Assembly: GCF_038024875.1 (NCBI RefSeq)
Contig: NZ_CP136136.1
Coordinates: forward strand, 2,790,001-2,854,000
Length of the DNA stretch: 64,000 nucleotides
Direction: 5' to 3'
From: Gordonia rubripertincta
GTDB taxonomy: Bacteria > Actinomycetota > Actinomycetes > Mycobacteriales > Mycobacteriaceae
In this document: positions 8,973 to 17,576 of the stretch, one piece after another
How the letters are laid out: the number at the start of each line of letters is the position of its first letter
Position numbering within the stretch: the first letter of the stretch is position 1
Notes under the pieces: model-generated
The model's database searches: none
Seen by the model: only the letters and a program-made list of their open reading frames with translations
Told to the model about the DNA's origin: nothing
Program-made: the position numbers and the translations under genes

Positions 8973-10085
8973 ATGGACTTCACCCACAGCGAAGAGCAGG
9001 ACGCGATCCGAGCGCTCGCCGCCGACGTGTTCACCGGCCGAGCCGGAATCGACCGGGTCAAACAGATCGAACTCTCCGACGAGCGCATCGACCGGGACCT
9101 GTGGCGCGAACTCGCCACCACCGGACTGCTCGGCGTCGCCCTGCCCGAGGGCCTCGGCGGTGGCGGGTTCGGGTTGCCGGAACTGTACGTCCTGCTCGAG
9201 CAGCAGGGCCGACATGTCGCCCCGGTGCCGATCTGGCAGTCGGTGCTCGCCGCTCTCGCCATCGTCGAATTCGGTTCGGACACACAGAAATCCGCCCACG
9301 TTCCGGCGGTTGCGGAGGGCCGAGGGTTCCTCACGATCGGTCTCGAGGAGTTCGGTCCGTACGTCGACCGCGACCCGCAGACCACCGCCGCCGAGACCGA
9401 CGGTCGGTGGACGTTGTCCGGTGCGAAGGCAGTCGTCCCGGTCACCCATGTCGCCGACCGCGCGGTCGTGTCGGCGACCACCGACACCGGTGCGGCGCTG
9501 TTCCTCGTCGACCTGACCGCCGACGGCGTGTCGATCGAGCAGACCCAGTCCACCACCTGGGAGATCTGCGGCAACCTCACCTTCGATTCGGCGGCCGCCG
9601 AACTCCTCGGCCCCACCGACGGCACTGCGGTCGAGTGGCTCCGGGACCGTGTCGAACTCGCTCTCGCCGCACTCGCTCTCGGCGTCGGTGCCGGCGCCGT
9701 GCAGCAGTCGGTGACCTACCTGAACGGGCGACAGCAGTTCGGCCGACCGCTGGCGACGTTCCAGGCGGTCGCGCACAAGCTCGCCGACTGCTACATCGAG
9801 TTGGAGGCGATGAGCGTGACCCTGTGGCAGGCCACGCAGAAGCTCGCCGCCGGAACCGATCCCGGGACCTCGGTCCTCGTCGCCAAGTGGTGGGCCACCG
9901 AGGGCGGCCAGAACATCGTGCACCGCACGACCCACCTGCACGGCGGGATGGGGGTGGACACCGACTATCCGGTGCATCGACACCTGTTGTGGGGAAAGCA
10001 GATCGGTGCCACGCTCGGCGGTTCCGCGTCCGATCTGGCACGGCTGGGCGCAAAGCTCGCCACCGGTGCGGAGGTGGTCGCGTGA
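8973..10085 (+). CDS. chsE1: Acyl-CoA dehydrogenase, ChsE1/FadE28-like subunit
   Basis: 370 residues with the ACAD fold: LPEGLGGGGFGLPEL in the N-domain, QQFGRPLATFQAVAHKLAD in the C-domain and a THLHGGMGVDTDYPVHRH segment in the adenine-binding region. It starts 3 bp after chsH2 and its stop overlaps the GTG start of chsH1. The likely job is as obligate partner of the dehydrogenase at the head of the operon, together forming the side-chain dehydrogenase heterotetramer. In M. tuberculosis fadE28 and fadE29 are adjacent; here chsH2 separates them. Confidence 0.78.
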   Translation: MDFTHSEEQDAIRALAADVFTGRAGIDRVKQIELSDERIDRDLWRELATTGLLGVALPEGLGGGGFGLPELYVLLEQQGRHVAPVPIWQSVLAALAIVEFGSDTQKSAHVPAVAEGRGFLTIGLEEFGPYVDRDPQTTAAETDGRWTLSGAKAVVPVTHVADRAVVSATTDTGAALFLVDLTADGVSIEQTQSTTWEICGNLTFDSAAAELLGPTDGTAVEWLRDRVELALAALALGVGAGAVQQSVTYLNGRQQFGRPLATFQAVAHKLADCYIELEAMSVTLWQATQKLAAGTDPGTSVLVAKWWATEGGQNIVHRTTHLHGGMGVDTDYPVHRHLLWGKQIGATLGGSASDLARLGAKLATGAEVVA

Positions 10086-10525
10086 CGGCCGGCGTCGCCC
10101 TGGGGGTCAGCAGATACGAGGACATCGCGGTCGGCGAGACGCTCCCCGCACTCGCGATCCCGCTGACCAGGACTCTCATCGTGTCCACCGCCATCGCCAC
10201 CCGTGACTTCCAGGATGTGCACCACGACCCCGAGTTGGCTCGCGAGCGCGGGTCGAAGGACGTGTTCATGAACATCCTCACCAGCAACGGGTTGGCCGGC
10301 AGGTTCGTGACGGACTGGGCGGGGCCGTCCGCCACGGTCGGTCGTGTCAAGATCCGGCTGGGCGCGCCCAACTATCCGGGCGACACGATGACGATGACCG
10401 GCGAGGTCGTCGCGAAGGCGAACGGGCACGTCGAGGTGCAGGTGGTGGGCGCCAACAGCCTGGGCAACCACCTGTCGGGCACTGTGACGGTCGTCTACCC
10501 CGCCGCGCAAGGAAGGGACGCCTGA
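10082..10525 (+). CDS. chsH1: ChsH1-like MaoC hydratase subunit
   Basis: 147 residues from a GTG that overlaps the chsE1 stop (GTGA). A single MaoC hotdog with the hydratase segment TRDFQDVHHDP, giving the catalytic Asp/His pair, and NILTSNGLAGRF downstream. Known ChsH1 forms the catalytic half of the ChsH1-ChsH2 enoyl-CoA hydratase. Its stop shares a base with the ltp2 start (TGATG), so stoichiometric coupled translation with the aldolase is likely. Confidence 0.85.
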   Translation: MTAGVALGVSRYEDIAVGETLPALAIPLTRTLIVSTAIATRDFQDVHHDPELARERGSKDVFMNILTSNGLAGRFVTDWAGPSATVGRVKIRLGAPNYPGDTMTMTGEVVAKANGHVEVQVVGANSLGNHLSGTVTVVYPAAQGRDA

Positions 10526-11703
10526 TGGCAGTGAGTCCGCTCTCGGGTGCCGCCGCGATCGTCGGTATCGGCGCCACCGAGTTCTCCAAGAAGTCCGGGC
10601 GTTCCGAGCTGCAGCTCGCCTGCGAGGCCGTCACCGCTGCGCTCGCCGACGCCGGGATCGACCCCGGCGAGGTCGACGGTCTGACGACGTTCACGATGGA
10701 GACCAACGGTGAGATCCTCGTTGCCCGCAACTGCGGACTGGGCGAGCTGAAGTTCTTCTCCCGGGTCGGCTACGGCGGCGGCGCGGCCTGCGCATCCGTG
10801 CAGCAGGCGGCGATGGCCGTGGCGACCGGTGTCGCCGAGGTCGTCGTGGTCTACCGTGCGTTCAACGAGCGCTCCGGCATGCGTTTCGGCACCGGGCAGC
10901 ACGACCGCCCGATGGATTCGACCGCCGACCGCGCGGCGTATGCGTGGCTGACCCCGCAGGGACTGGCGACGCCCGCCCAGTGGGTGGCGATGTTCGCCCG
11001 GCGTTACATGCACCAATACGGTGCCACCAGTGAGGATTTCGGCCGGGTTGCGGTGGTGGCGCGAAAGCACGCCGCGAACAATCCCGCCGCGTGGTTCTAC
11101 GGCAAGCCGATCACCCTGGAAGACCACCAGAACTCGCGCTGGATCGCCGAGCCGCTGCACCTGCTCGACTGTTGCCAGGAGACCGACGGCGGCCAGGCCC
11201 TTGTCGTCGTGTCCGCCGAACGCGCCCGGAAGCTCTCCTCCGCACCGGCTCTCATCAAGGGTGCCGCGCAGGGAAGTGGCAAGGACCAACACATGATGGC
11301 CAGCTACTACCGGCCGGACATCACCGGCATCCCGGAGATGGGTCTCGTGGGCCGGCAGCTGTACGCGCAGGCCGGTCTTAGTCCGGACGACGTCGACGCC
11401 GCGATCCTCTACGACCACTTCACCCCGCTGGTGCTGCCGCAACTCGAGGAACTCGGGTTCTGCGCACCGGGTGAGGCGGCCGCCTTCATCGCCGACGGCA
11501 ACCTGGAGATCGGCGGGCGTCTTCCGTCCAACACCCACGGCGGCCAGGTCGGCGAGGCATACCTGCATGGCGTGAACGGAATAGCGGAGGCGGTCCGCCT
11601 GATCCGCGGTACCTCGACGAACCAACCGGAGGGTGTCGAGAACGTGCTCGTGACCGCGGGTACCGCCGTACCCACGAGCGGCTTGATCCTGGGTGCCGCA
11701 TGA
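10525..11703 (+). CDS. ltp2: Ltp2-like thiolase-fold aldolase
   Basis: 392 residues, the length of Rv3540c-type Ltp2. It has a thiolase/SCP-x fold, with IVGIGATEFSKKSGRSE at the N-terminus, GYGGGAACASVQQAA in the middle and LPSNTHGGQVGEAYLHGVNGI near the end. In the known pathway Ltp2 works with the DUF35 domain of ChsH2 to release propionyl-CoA by retro-aldol cleavage of the 17-hydroxy side-chain CoA ester, leaving a 17-ketosteroid. All predicted partners are in this operon. Overlaps both neighbours by 1-4 bp. Confidence 0.88.
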   Translation: MAVSPLSGAAAIVGIGATEFSKKSGRSELQLACEAVTAALADAGIDPGEVDGLTTFTMETNGEILVARNCGLGELKFFSRVGYGGGAACASVQQAAMAVATGVAEVVVVYRAFNERSGMRFGTGQHDRPMDSTADRAAYAWLTPQGLATPAQWVAMFARRYMHQYGATSEDFGRVAVVARKHAANNPAAWFYGKPITLEDHQNSRWIAEPLHLLDCCQETDGGQALVVVSAERARKLSSAPALIKGAAQGSGKDQHMMASYYRPDITGIPEMGLVGRQLYAQAGLSPDDVDAAILYDHFTPLVLPQLEELGFCAPGEAAAFIADGNLEIGGRLPSNTHGGQVGEAYLHGVNGIAEAVRLIRGTSTNQPEGVENVLVTAGTAVPTSGLILGAA

Positions 11704-12521
11704 GTACGCAGGACGCCGCGATCCGCGGCACCTCGCGCTGGGAGGGGATCGACCTCGGCACCCGCACCGTCACCTACGACGAGCGGGACGCCATCCTCTA
11801 CGCAATCGCGGTCGGAGCCGCCGCGGACGAATTGGATCTCGTGTTCGAGGATCGTCTCCGGGTGCTGCCCACGTTCGCGCTGACCCTGGCGCAGTGGGCG
11901 CCCGACGAGTTGGGTGGACGAGGCGCTTTCGACACCGCCACAGCCGTACACGGGTCCCAGGAACTGTCGGTGGCGGCACCGCTCCCGCGCCGCGGCGAAC
12001 TGACCCTGCACGCGTCGGTCGGACGAGTCTGGGACAAGGGTGCGGCCGCGGTGTTCGAGGTCGTCGTGCGCAGTGATCAGTTCACCGCGACGTGGTCGAT
12101 CTTCGCGCCCGGCGCCGGGGGGTTCGGCGGTGATCGCGGCCCGTCGCGTCCGGCAGGTCCGGAGGGCGAGCCGGTTGCGAGCCGTCCGATACAGACGGCT
12201 CCGAACCAGGCCGCCCTGTACCGGCTCACCGGCGACCGGCATCACATCCACATCGACCCGGCGGCTGCCGCGCGGATCGGGCAGCCGCGCCCGATCATGC
12301 ACGGGCTGTGCACGCTCGGTATGGCGGCGGTGGAGCTGGGGCGTGCGGTCGGGGCGCATCCCGCAGACCTGACCAGGCTCGAAGGGCGGTTCGCGGCACC
12401 CATCCATCCCGGCGAGTCCGCGCACCTGAATGTCTGGGACGGCGGCTCGGGATACGAGTTCGAACTCCGCAAGGACGGGGAGCCCACCATCACCGGTGGC
12501 CGCGCGACCTTCGGTGCCTGA
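11700..12521 (+). CDS. MaoC-family double-hotdog enoyl-CoA hydratase
   Basis: 273 residues, starting in an ATGA overlap with ltp2. It resembles the hydratase at 1580: N-terminal degenerate hotdog with RVLPTFALTLAQ and C-terminal catalytic hotdog with LTGDRHHIHIDP and PIMHGL, so Asp and His of the hydratase-2 motif are kept, although Asn-Pro in the motif is replaced by His-His. It completes the steroid operon and probably hydrates another enoyl-CoA step, as proposed for Rv3538-type proteins. Two paralogues within 10 kb suggest different side-chain cycles. Confidence 0.85.
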   Translation: MSTQDAAIRGTSRWEGIDLGTRTVTYDERDAILYAIAVGAAADELDLVFEDRLRVLPTFALTLAQWAPDELGGRGAFDTATAVHGSQELSVAAPLPRRGELTLHASVGRVWDKGAAAVFEVVVRSDQFTATWSIFAPGAGGFGGDRGPSRPAGPEGEPVASRPIQTAPNQAALYRLTGDRHHIHIDPAAAARIGQPRPIMHGLCTLGMAAVELGRAVGAHPADLTRLEGRFAAPIHPGESAHLNVWDGGSGYEFELRKDGEPTITGGRATFGA

Positions 12522-12642
12522 AAAGCTCCGCGAGGGTGCCGCGGGCACGATCCCGGTCAGCGAGAAGGGGGTGTCCGGGAACGGTCCCACGGACCTAGGT
12601 TTTCTCGCAGTTCGATTCACGTATGGAGAGGCATGATCCGCG

Positions 12643-13695
12643 ATGACAACCGCTGAAGCGTCGGCCAGGTCGCGTTCCGCCAAGGTGACCGTGGCGGCCA
12701 TCGTCGAGGAGACCGTGGATGCGCGGTCGCTCGTCTTCGAGGTCCCCGGTGACCGGGGCGACGATTTCCGCTACAAGCCGGGCCAGTTCCTGACGCTGCG
12801 TGTCCCGAGCGATCAGACCGGGTCGGTCGCGAGGTGCTACTCGCTGGCGAGCTCCCCGTTCACCGATGCCCGGCCGAAGGTGACCGTGAAGCGGACCGCC
12901 GGCGGTTATGCCTCGAACTGGTTGTGCGACAACGTGGAGGTCGGTGACATCCTCGAGGTCCTGCCGCCGGCCGGTGTGTTCACCCCCGCCGATCTCGACG
13001 ACGACCTGTTGCTGTTCGCCGCCGGGAGCGGCGTCACGCCGGTGATCTCGATCCTCAAGTCGGCGCTGTCTCAGGGCCGGGGAAAGGTCGTTCTGTTCTA
13101 CGCCAACCGGAGCGAGGACGCCGTCATCTTCGCGGCGGAGCTCCGCGAGCTCGCCGAGGAGCACCGCGATCGTCTGACCGTCGTGCACTGGCTCGAGAGT
13201 GTCCAGGGTCAGCCGTCGGCGGAGAAACTGGCCGGTCTCGCAGGGGCTTTCGCGCATCACCGGGTGTACATGTGCGGTCCGAAACCGTTCATGGATGCCG
13301 TCCACGGCGCCGCCGCCCAGGCCGGCATTCCGCGGGATCGCGTCCACGCCGAGGTGTTCACCTCCCTGTCGGGGGACCCCTTCGCCGAGGTGGTGCTGCC
13401 GGACCCCACCGCCGACGATGCCGACTCGGCGACGGTGTCGGTGACCCTCGACGGAGAATCCAACGAGTACCGCTGGCCGCGGTCGGCGACCCTCGTCGAC
13501 GTCCTGCTCTCCCAGGGCGTCGACGTCCCGTTCTCCTGCCGCGAGGGCGAATGTGGTTCGTGCGCTTGCACTCTGGTCGACGGAAAGGTCGACATGGGCA
13601 ATGCCTCGATCCTCGACGAGGACGACATCGCCGACGGTTACATCCTGGCCTGCCAGGCTCGTCCGCTCAGCGATCGTCTCGACGTCGAGTTCTGA
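12643..13695 (+). CDS. kshB: 3-ketosteroid 9-alpha-hydroxylase reductase component
   Basis: 350 residues with three modules: an FAD-binding barrel (RCYSLASSP around residue ~66), an NAD-binding domain (FAAGSGVTPVISILKS) and a C-terminal plant-type [2Fe-2S] domain with Cys at ~299, 304, 307 and in ILACQ. The order FAD-NAD-ferredoxin is that of KshB, which passes electrons from NADH to the Rieske oxygenase KshA to open steroid ring B. kshA is not in the window. Follows the steroid operon by 121 bp, with GAGAGG about 11 bases before the ATG. Other class IA reductases (phenylacetate-type) share the layout, so context decides the name. Confidence 0.82.
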   Translation: MTTAEASARSRSAKVTVAAIVEETVDARSLVFEVPGDRGDDFRYKPGQFLTLRVPSDQTGSVARCYSLASSPFTDARPKVTVKRTAGGYASNWLCDNVEVGDILEVLPPAGVFTPADLDDDLLLFAAGSGVTPVISILKSALSQGRGKVVLFYANRSEDAVIFAAELRELAEEHRDRLTVVHWLESVQGQPSAEKLAGLAGAFAHHRVYMCGPKPFMDAVHGAAAQAGIPRDRVHAEVFTSLSGDPFAEVVLPDPTADDADSATVSVTLDGESNEYRWPRSATLVDVLLSQGVDVPFSCREGECGSCACTLVDGKVDMGNASILDEDDIADGYILACQARPLSDRLDVEF

Positions 13696-13718
13696 GGTCC
13701 CGGACCGACGAGATGGTC

Positions 13719-13970
13719 CTATAGCTTGTCAATCCGCCCGAGGTCGGTGGTGAGGTCGTTGAAGACTTCGCGGGCGACGTAGCGTTCGAGGCAGCGGATG
13801 ATGTCTTTCTTCGTCTTGTGTTCCGCGGAACGGCGTTCGACGTGGCGGTAGCCGCTACTGGTGGTAGGGAACTCACGGTCGGCCAGTGGGCGGCCGTCGG
13901 CAGCAACGATGGCGGCGTGGTGGGTGCGTTGGCGGGTATCAACACCCCAGGACCACCACTTGCGTATCGA
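13719..13970 (-). pseudogene. IS110-family transposase remnant, internally deleted
   Basis: Reading the minus strand, an N-terminal IS110 segment (GVDTRQRTHHAAIVAADGR, then LADREFPTT) joins directly to a typical IS110 C-terminus (KTKKDIIRCLERYVAREVF) and ends at TAG. Normal IS110 transposases are ~330-400 residues; only about 80 remain, so the RuvC-like core and the serine region are gone. An in-frame TGA lies just before the conserved N-terminus, leaving no proper start. Not functional. IS110 elements carry no long terminal inverted repeats, so the ends cannot be set precisely. Confidence 0.7.
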
Positions 13971-14289
13971 TCATGGTTGGGGTCCTCGTGGTGGTGTCTC
14001 CTTCACTCGCGTGTTGGATGTCCTCGCCGGCCCTTCGAGACGCATCCTCCGCAGGCTCCGTCCCCGTGAGCACCGTCGAAGGGCACATTGCCCTCGAAAC
14101 CCACTGACGGGGACGCGAAGTTGTCCTGCCCGGCCCGCTGCACAGCATCCGCACCCGCGTCCAGTTCACGGCACCCTGATCGAGGTCGCGTGCGACGTCG
14201 ATCAGGGTGAACGACATCGGCCGTGGTCCTACAGCCGCAGCGGCGTCGCGTCCTCCGCAGGCTCCGGATGCGCCTGAAGGGAGCCGGCG
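13971..14289. other. Non-coding flank of the IS110 remnant
   Basis: No gene is supported here. It holds a long hairpin (14172-14209) and two exact 16-bp copies of TCCTCCGCAGGCTCCG at 14045-14060 and 14251-14266. The hairpin may belong to the untranslated end of the IS110 element, which in this family specifies a structured guide RNA next to the transposase gene. That link is an inference. Confidence 0.4.
14172..14209. repeat. Long inverted repeat / hairpin beside IS110 remnant
   Basis: The outer arms CACCCTGATCGA and TCGATCAGGGTG match over 12 bases; after one G-G mismatch, GTCGC pairs with GCGAC around a 2-base loop. The whole is a near-perfect 38-bp hairpin. It lies upstream of the transposase remnant on its coding strand. 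Possible roles are a leftover of the element's structured RNA or a terminator for the flanking SDR gene. Confidence 0.6.
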
Positions 14290-15129
14290 TCAGCCGGTGA
14301 CGCGAGCGGCGTTGCCGGCATCGACCGGGATCACGGTTCCGCTGATGTGGGCGTTGGCCGGGTCGGTCAGGAACAACACGACCCGGGTGATCTCCGCGGC
14401 GTCCAGCCAGGGGACCGGTTGGGCGTGCAGTGACTCGAAGACCGGTGCGACGTCGTCGATCGTCGGGGATTCCAGGTCGGGGCGCAGCATCGAGTACAGC
14501 GCGTCGTTGTGGATCATCGGCGTCGAGATGTTGCCGGGCGCAATGGCGTTGACGGTGATTCCGTGGCCGGCGAGGTCGAGGGCTGCACTCTTGGTCAAAC
14601 CGATGACACCCCACTTGGATGCCGCATATCCCGTCATGTTGGTGTTGCCGGCCCGGCCGAGCATCGACGAGATGGTGACGATCCGTCCGTAGTTCCGTTC
14701 GATCATCCCGCCCGCCACCGCGCCGACGGTGTTGAAGACCCCGGTCAGGTTGGAGGAGATGACCTCAGACCACTGGTCGGTGGTCATGGACTGCACGGGT
14801 GCCGCGACCGACACGCCGGCGTTGGCGACCGCGATGTCGATGCGGCCGAACTCGGAATGCGCCTGTGCCACCAGTGCATCCATCGCGGCACGGTCGGCTG
14901 TGTCGGCCCGGACGGCGATGCATCGACGGCCCGTCGCGGTCACCAGACGCGCGGTCTCGGCCAGGTCGGCGTCGGTGGCCAGAGGGTAGCGGACGGCGGA
15001 GCTGTCCTCGCAGCGGTCGCAGATGACGATGTCGGCCCCACGTTCGGCGAAGGCAACCGCGTGGCTGCGTCCCTGACCGCGGGCGGCGCCGGTGATCAGG
15101 GCGACCTGACCCTCGTATGTGTTCGTCAT
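14290..15129 (-). CDS. Mycofactocin-type SDR oxidoreductase
   Basis: 279 residues. N-terminal Rossmann motif TGAARGQGRSHAV, with the extended GARGQGR loop and the insertion after the second strand (ICDRCEDSSAVRYPLA) typical of mycofactocin-coupled SDRs that hold NAD tightly. The catalytic Ser and YxxxK (YAASK) are present, as is the NAG motif (ANAGV). It probably oxidises a secondary alcohol; near steroid genes a hydroxysteroid is possible. The start overlaps the stop of the LLM oxidoreductase (ATGA), so both are one transcript. Confidence 0.85.
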   Translation of the reverse strand: MTNTYEGQVALITGAARGQGRSHAVAFAERGADIVICDRCEDSSAVRYPLATDADLAETARLVTATGRRCIAVRADTADRAAMDALVAQAHSEFGRIDIAVANAGVSVAAPVQSMTTDQWSEVISSNLTGVFNTVGAVAGGMIERNYGRIVTISSMLGRAGNTNMTGYAASKWGVIGLTKSAALDLAGHGITVNAIAPGNISTPMIHNDALYSMLRPDLESPTIDDVAPVFESLHAQPVPWLDAAEITRVVLFLTDPANAHISGTVIPVDAGNAARVTG

Positions 15130-16049
15130 GTCCTCGACTCCTGTTCGTGGTGTGTGTCCGATCCCGGTGGTTCCGCCGGTCCGTCGAAGTCCACGCCTTC
15201 GAGGTGGGCGAGGCGGTGGAGCTCGTCGAGTTGATCGACGTAGTGTCCCGCGTCGCGGGCGGCCACGGACGTGCCGGCGATGGTCGCGCCCGCGTCGCGC
15301 AGATCGTTCAGAGTCCGGGTCACGGTGTCGGGCGCCCCGAGCGGATCGAGCGCCCGGGGCGAGGACAGGACCACGTCGAACGACGGAGGAATCGGGGCGT
15401 CCGCCAGCATCGTGCGCAACTGGTCGGTGCCGAGGCCGAACGGGGCCCAGCCGTCGCCGTGCGCGCAGGCCCGACGCAGCGATCGCCCGGTGCGGCCGCC
15501 GACCCAGATCGGCACATGATCCTGCACGGCGTGCGGCTCCACCACCAGGTCCGCATAGTCGTAGAAGCGGCCGTGGTATTCCGGCCGGGCACTCGACAAC
15601 GAGGCGCGCAGGGCCGCGATCGCGTCGTCGGCGCGGGCGCCGCGGTCGTCGAACGGTGCCCCGATGAGGTCGAACTCCTCCTTGAGCGTGCCCACGCCCA
15701 CCCCCAGCACCAATCGGCCGCGGCTGATCCGGTCGAGGGTTCCGTATCGCTTCGCGATCTCCAGCGGGTGGTGGTAACCCAGCACGAGAACGTTGGTGAC
15801 CAGGCGCAGCCGGTTGGTGGCGGCCGCCAGGTATCCGAAGGTGGCCAGCGGATCCCAATAGGTTCCGCCCCGGACCTCGGCCACCTCGACGGGTACGGCG
15901 ATGTGTTCGCTGCAGGTGAGGTGGTTGAAGCCCAGTTCGTCCGCACGTCGCGCGATCCGGGCGACGTCGTCGATGGTCGCCGTCCGTTCCCACTCCGAGC
16001 GCGTGCTCGGGTGCTGGACCAGGACCGGACTGGTGATCCCTAGGCGCAT
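15126..16049 (-). CDS. LLM-class flavin/F420-dependent oxidoreductase
   Basis: 307 residues from the ATG at 16049 (MRLGITSPVL), the usual N-terminus of this TIM-barrel family. Motifs include DELGFNHLTCSEH, LVTNVLVLGYHHPLEIAK and GVGVGTLKEEF. Members use F420 or FMN; the sequence alone does not tell which. It sits between a steroid isomerase and an SDR on the same strand, so a redox step on a steroid or terpenoid is a reasonable guess, not proven. Confidence 0.8.
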   Translation of the reverse strand: MRLGITSPVLVQHPSTRSEWERTATIDDVARIARRADELGFNHLTCSEHIAVPVEVAEVRGGTYWDPLATFGYLAAATNRLRLVTNVLVLGYHHPLEIAKRYGTLDRISRGRLVLGVGVGTLKEEFDLIGAPFDDRGARADDAIAALRASLSSARPEYHGRFYDYADLVVEPHAVQDHVPIWVGGRTGRSLRRACAHGDGWAPFGLGTDQLRTMLADAPIPPSFDVVLSSPRALDPLGAPDTVTRTLNDLRDAGATIAGTSVAARDAGHYVDQLDELHRLAHLEGVDFDGPAEPPGSDTHHEQESRT

Positions 16050-16095
16050 GTCCGCATCGCCTCCCGTCGACCTCTCATTGTGCGACGTGACTCTC

Positions 16096-16494
16096 TCATC
16101 GTGCGACGGTGTGGACGTCCTCGGCCGACCAGTGGGCACGGAGACCGGTGATCAGACCGTGGTCGTCGAAGGTGATCACGTCTATCGGTTCGATGGTGAT
16201 CACCTGGTCCGCGGTCGTGGTGACCACCCGGAAATGGAACGCGGCGGAGTTGCCGGCCACGCGCAGGGTCAGCAACTCCGCAGAGTTCTCGGCGGCGGTC
16301 ACCCGCGAGTAGAACGACGTGAGGGCGTCGCGTCCCTGCAGAATCTGCCCGCCGACCGGATCCTCGACCACGGCGTCGGCGGCGAAGAGGCCCGCGATGT
16401 CCTCACCGGTGCCCGCGCCGAGGAATGACAGATACCGGGCTACGACGTCGGCCATCGCGGCAGGGTCCAACTGAGCTTTCTGGGTTCCAGTCAC
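16096..16494 (-). CDS. ksi: Steroid delta-5-3-ketoisomerase (KSI)
   Basis: 132 residues, SnoaL/NTF2-like cone fold. It aligns well with bacterial KSI: Tyr21 (MARY-like ARYL), the catalytic-base Asp45 in VEDPVG, and Asp105 in PIDVITFDDHG match Pseudomonas Tyr16, Asp40 and Asp103; the end (RAHWSAEDV) also fits. It would move the 5,6 double bond of 3-keto-5-ene steroids to 4,5. GTG start at 16494 chosen because KSIs have ~15 residues before the Tyr helix; ATG 16455 would cut this off. 46 bp upstream of the LLM gene on the same strand. Confidence 0.82.
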   Translation of the reverse strand: MTGTQKAQLDPAAMADVVARYLSFLGAGTGEDIAGLFAADAVVEDPVGGQILQGRDALTSFYSRVTAAENSAELLTLRVAGNSAAFHFRVVTTTADQVITIEPIDVITFDDHGLITGLRAHWSAEDVHTVAR

Positions 16495-16543
16495 CGTCCC
16501 ACGCCATCAGAAATCGGCGCGGTGCGGCCAGTCGGTTCCCGTT

Positions 16544-16569
16544 GATCGGGAGTCCGTCGATCGGGAGTC
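16544..16569. repeat. Tandem GATCGGGAGTC repeat in divergent promoter region
   Basis: GATCGGGAGTC occurs twice with a 15-bp period, in the 135-bp space between the KSI start and the secreted lipase start. Such tandem sites can bind a regulator, but no factor can be named. Confidence 0.3.
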
Positions 16570-16629
16570 GCGCGACCGGTCTGCGTCAAACGCCCTACCC
16601 GGTGCGGGCCGTTTTGTTAGCTTCCAGCG

Positions 16630-17574
16630 ATGAGGACCTCGAAGCTGCTGTTGGGGCTGGTCGTGGCGGCGATGGCCGGACTGCTCGTCGCCACCGCCGC
16701 ACCCGCGCGGGCCGACCTACCCGTCACCTACAACTTCCTCTCCGGTATCCCCGGAGAACTCACCAACCCGGGCGGTTCGCTGCCCGGGGCGAACGATTGG
16801 AACTGCAAGCCCTCGCCCCGTCATCCCAACCCGGTGATCCTGGTGCACGGAACCGGTGGATCGCAGCAGACCAACTGGGGAACGTATGTCCCGCTGCTGA
16901 AGAACGAGGGTTACTGCGTCTTCACGACGACGTACGGTGCGATCAAGGGAGCCCCGTGGCCGATCAGCGCGATCGGCGGAATGGGCCTCATGTCCGAGAG
17001 TGCGCGCGAACTCGGCGGCTTCATCACCAAGGTGAAGAGCACGACCGGTGCGTCGAAGGTCGACATCATCGGGCACTCGCAGGGGACCGTGGTCCCGGCC
17101 TACTACGTCAAGTACCTCGGCGGTAAGGACAGCGTCGACAAGTACGTGTCGCTGGCACCGGTGTGGCGTGGAACGACCGTCGCCGCTGCCGATGCCATCG
17201 GCCCGTTCGTCCGGGGTCTCGGCGTGCGACCCGAGCAGGTTCCGTTGTGCCAAGCGTGTTTCGACCTCGATCCGGGTGCTGCGTTCCTCCGCAAGGTCGC
17301 CGACGGCGGGTACTACGAGCCGGGCATCCAGTACACCAACATTGCCACCCGCCACGACGAACTCGTCGTCCCGTACTGGTACGGACTGCCGCCGGGTGGC
17401 AAGAACGTCCGCAACATCGTTGTGCAGGACGGATGTTCGGTCGACTACACCGAGCATGCGGGGATGGCCGGGTCGCGACGCACGGCGTACTTCGTGTTGA
17501 ACGCGCTCGACCCCGAACATCCACGTCGCGTGCCCTGTGAACGCGTCGCACCGTTCACCGGTAGCCCGTTCTGA
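16630..17574 (+). CDS. Secreted lipase, alpha/beta-hydrolase
   Basis: 314 residues with a signal peptide (hydrophobic core LLLGLVVAAMAGLLVATAA, likely cleaved after ARA). The mature enzyme has the oxyanion HGTGG loop, nucleophile Ser150 in GHSQG, Asp in RHDELV and His in EHAGM, a complete triad of the class-2/EstA lipase group. Four or more cysteines could form disulfides after export. A GH1-like secreted protein starts two bases after the stop, suggesting co-expression of two exported hydrolases. Confidence 0.87.
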   Translation: MRTSKLLLGLVVAAMAGLLVATAAPARADLPVTYNFLSGIPGELTNPGGSLPGANDWNCKPSPRHPNPVILVHGTGGSQQTNWGTYVPLLKNEGYCVFTTTYGAIKGAPWPISAIGGMGLMSESARELGGFITKVKSTTGASKVDIIGHSQGTVVPAYYVKYLGGKDSVDKYVSLAPVWRGTTVAAADAIGPFVRGLGVRPEQVPLCQACFDLDPGAAFLRKVADGGYYEPGIQYTNIATRHDELVVPYWYGLPPGGKNVRNIVVQDGCSVDYTEHAGMAGSRRTAYFVLNALDPEHPRRVPCERVAPFTGSPF

Positions 17575-17576
17575 GC

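Noticed and set aside
7791..9983. Long minus-strand open frame across the steroid operon
   Set aside because: Same GC-frame effect; the plus-strand genes have full motif support and overlapping starts and stops.
12573..12594. GTCCG/CGGAC dyad before kshB as a KstR site
   Set aside because: Does not contain the AAC-N2-GTT core and the symmetry is partial.
13667..14217. Short open frames around the IS110 remnant as genes
   Set aside because: Frames are not conserved proteins; the only sensible translation is the broken transposase in another frame.
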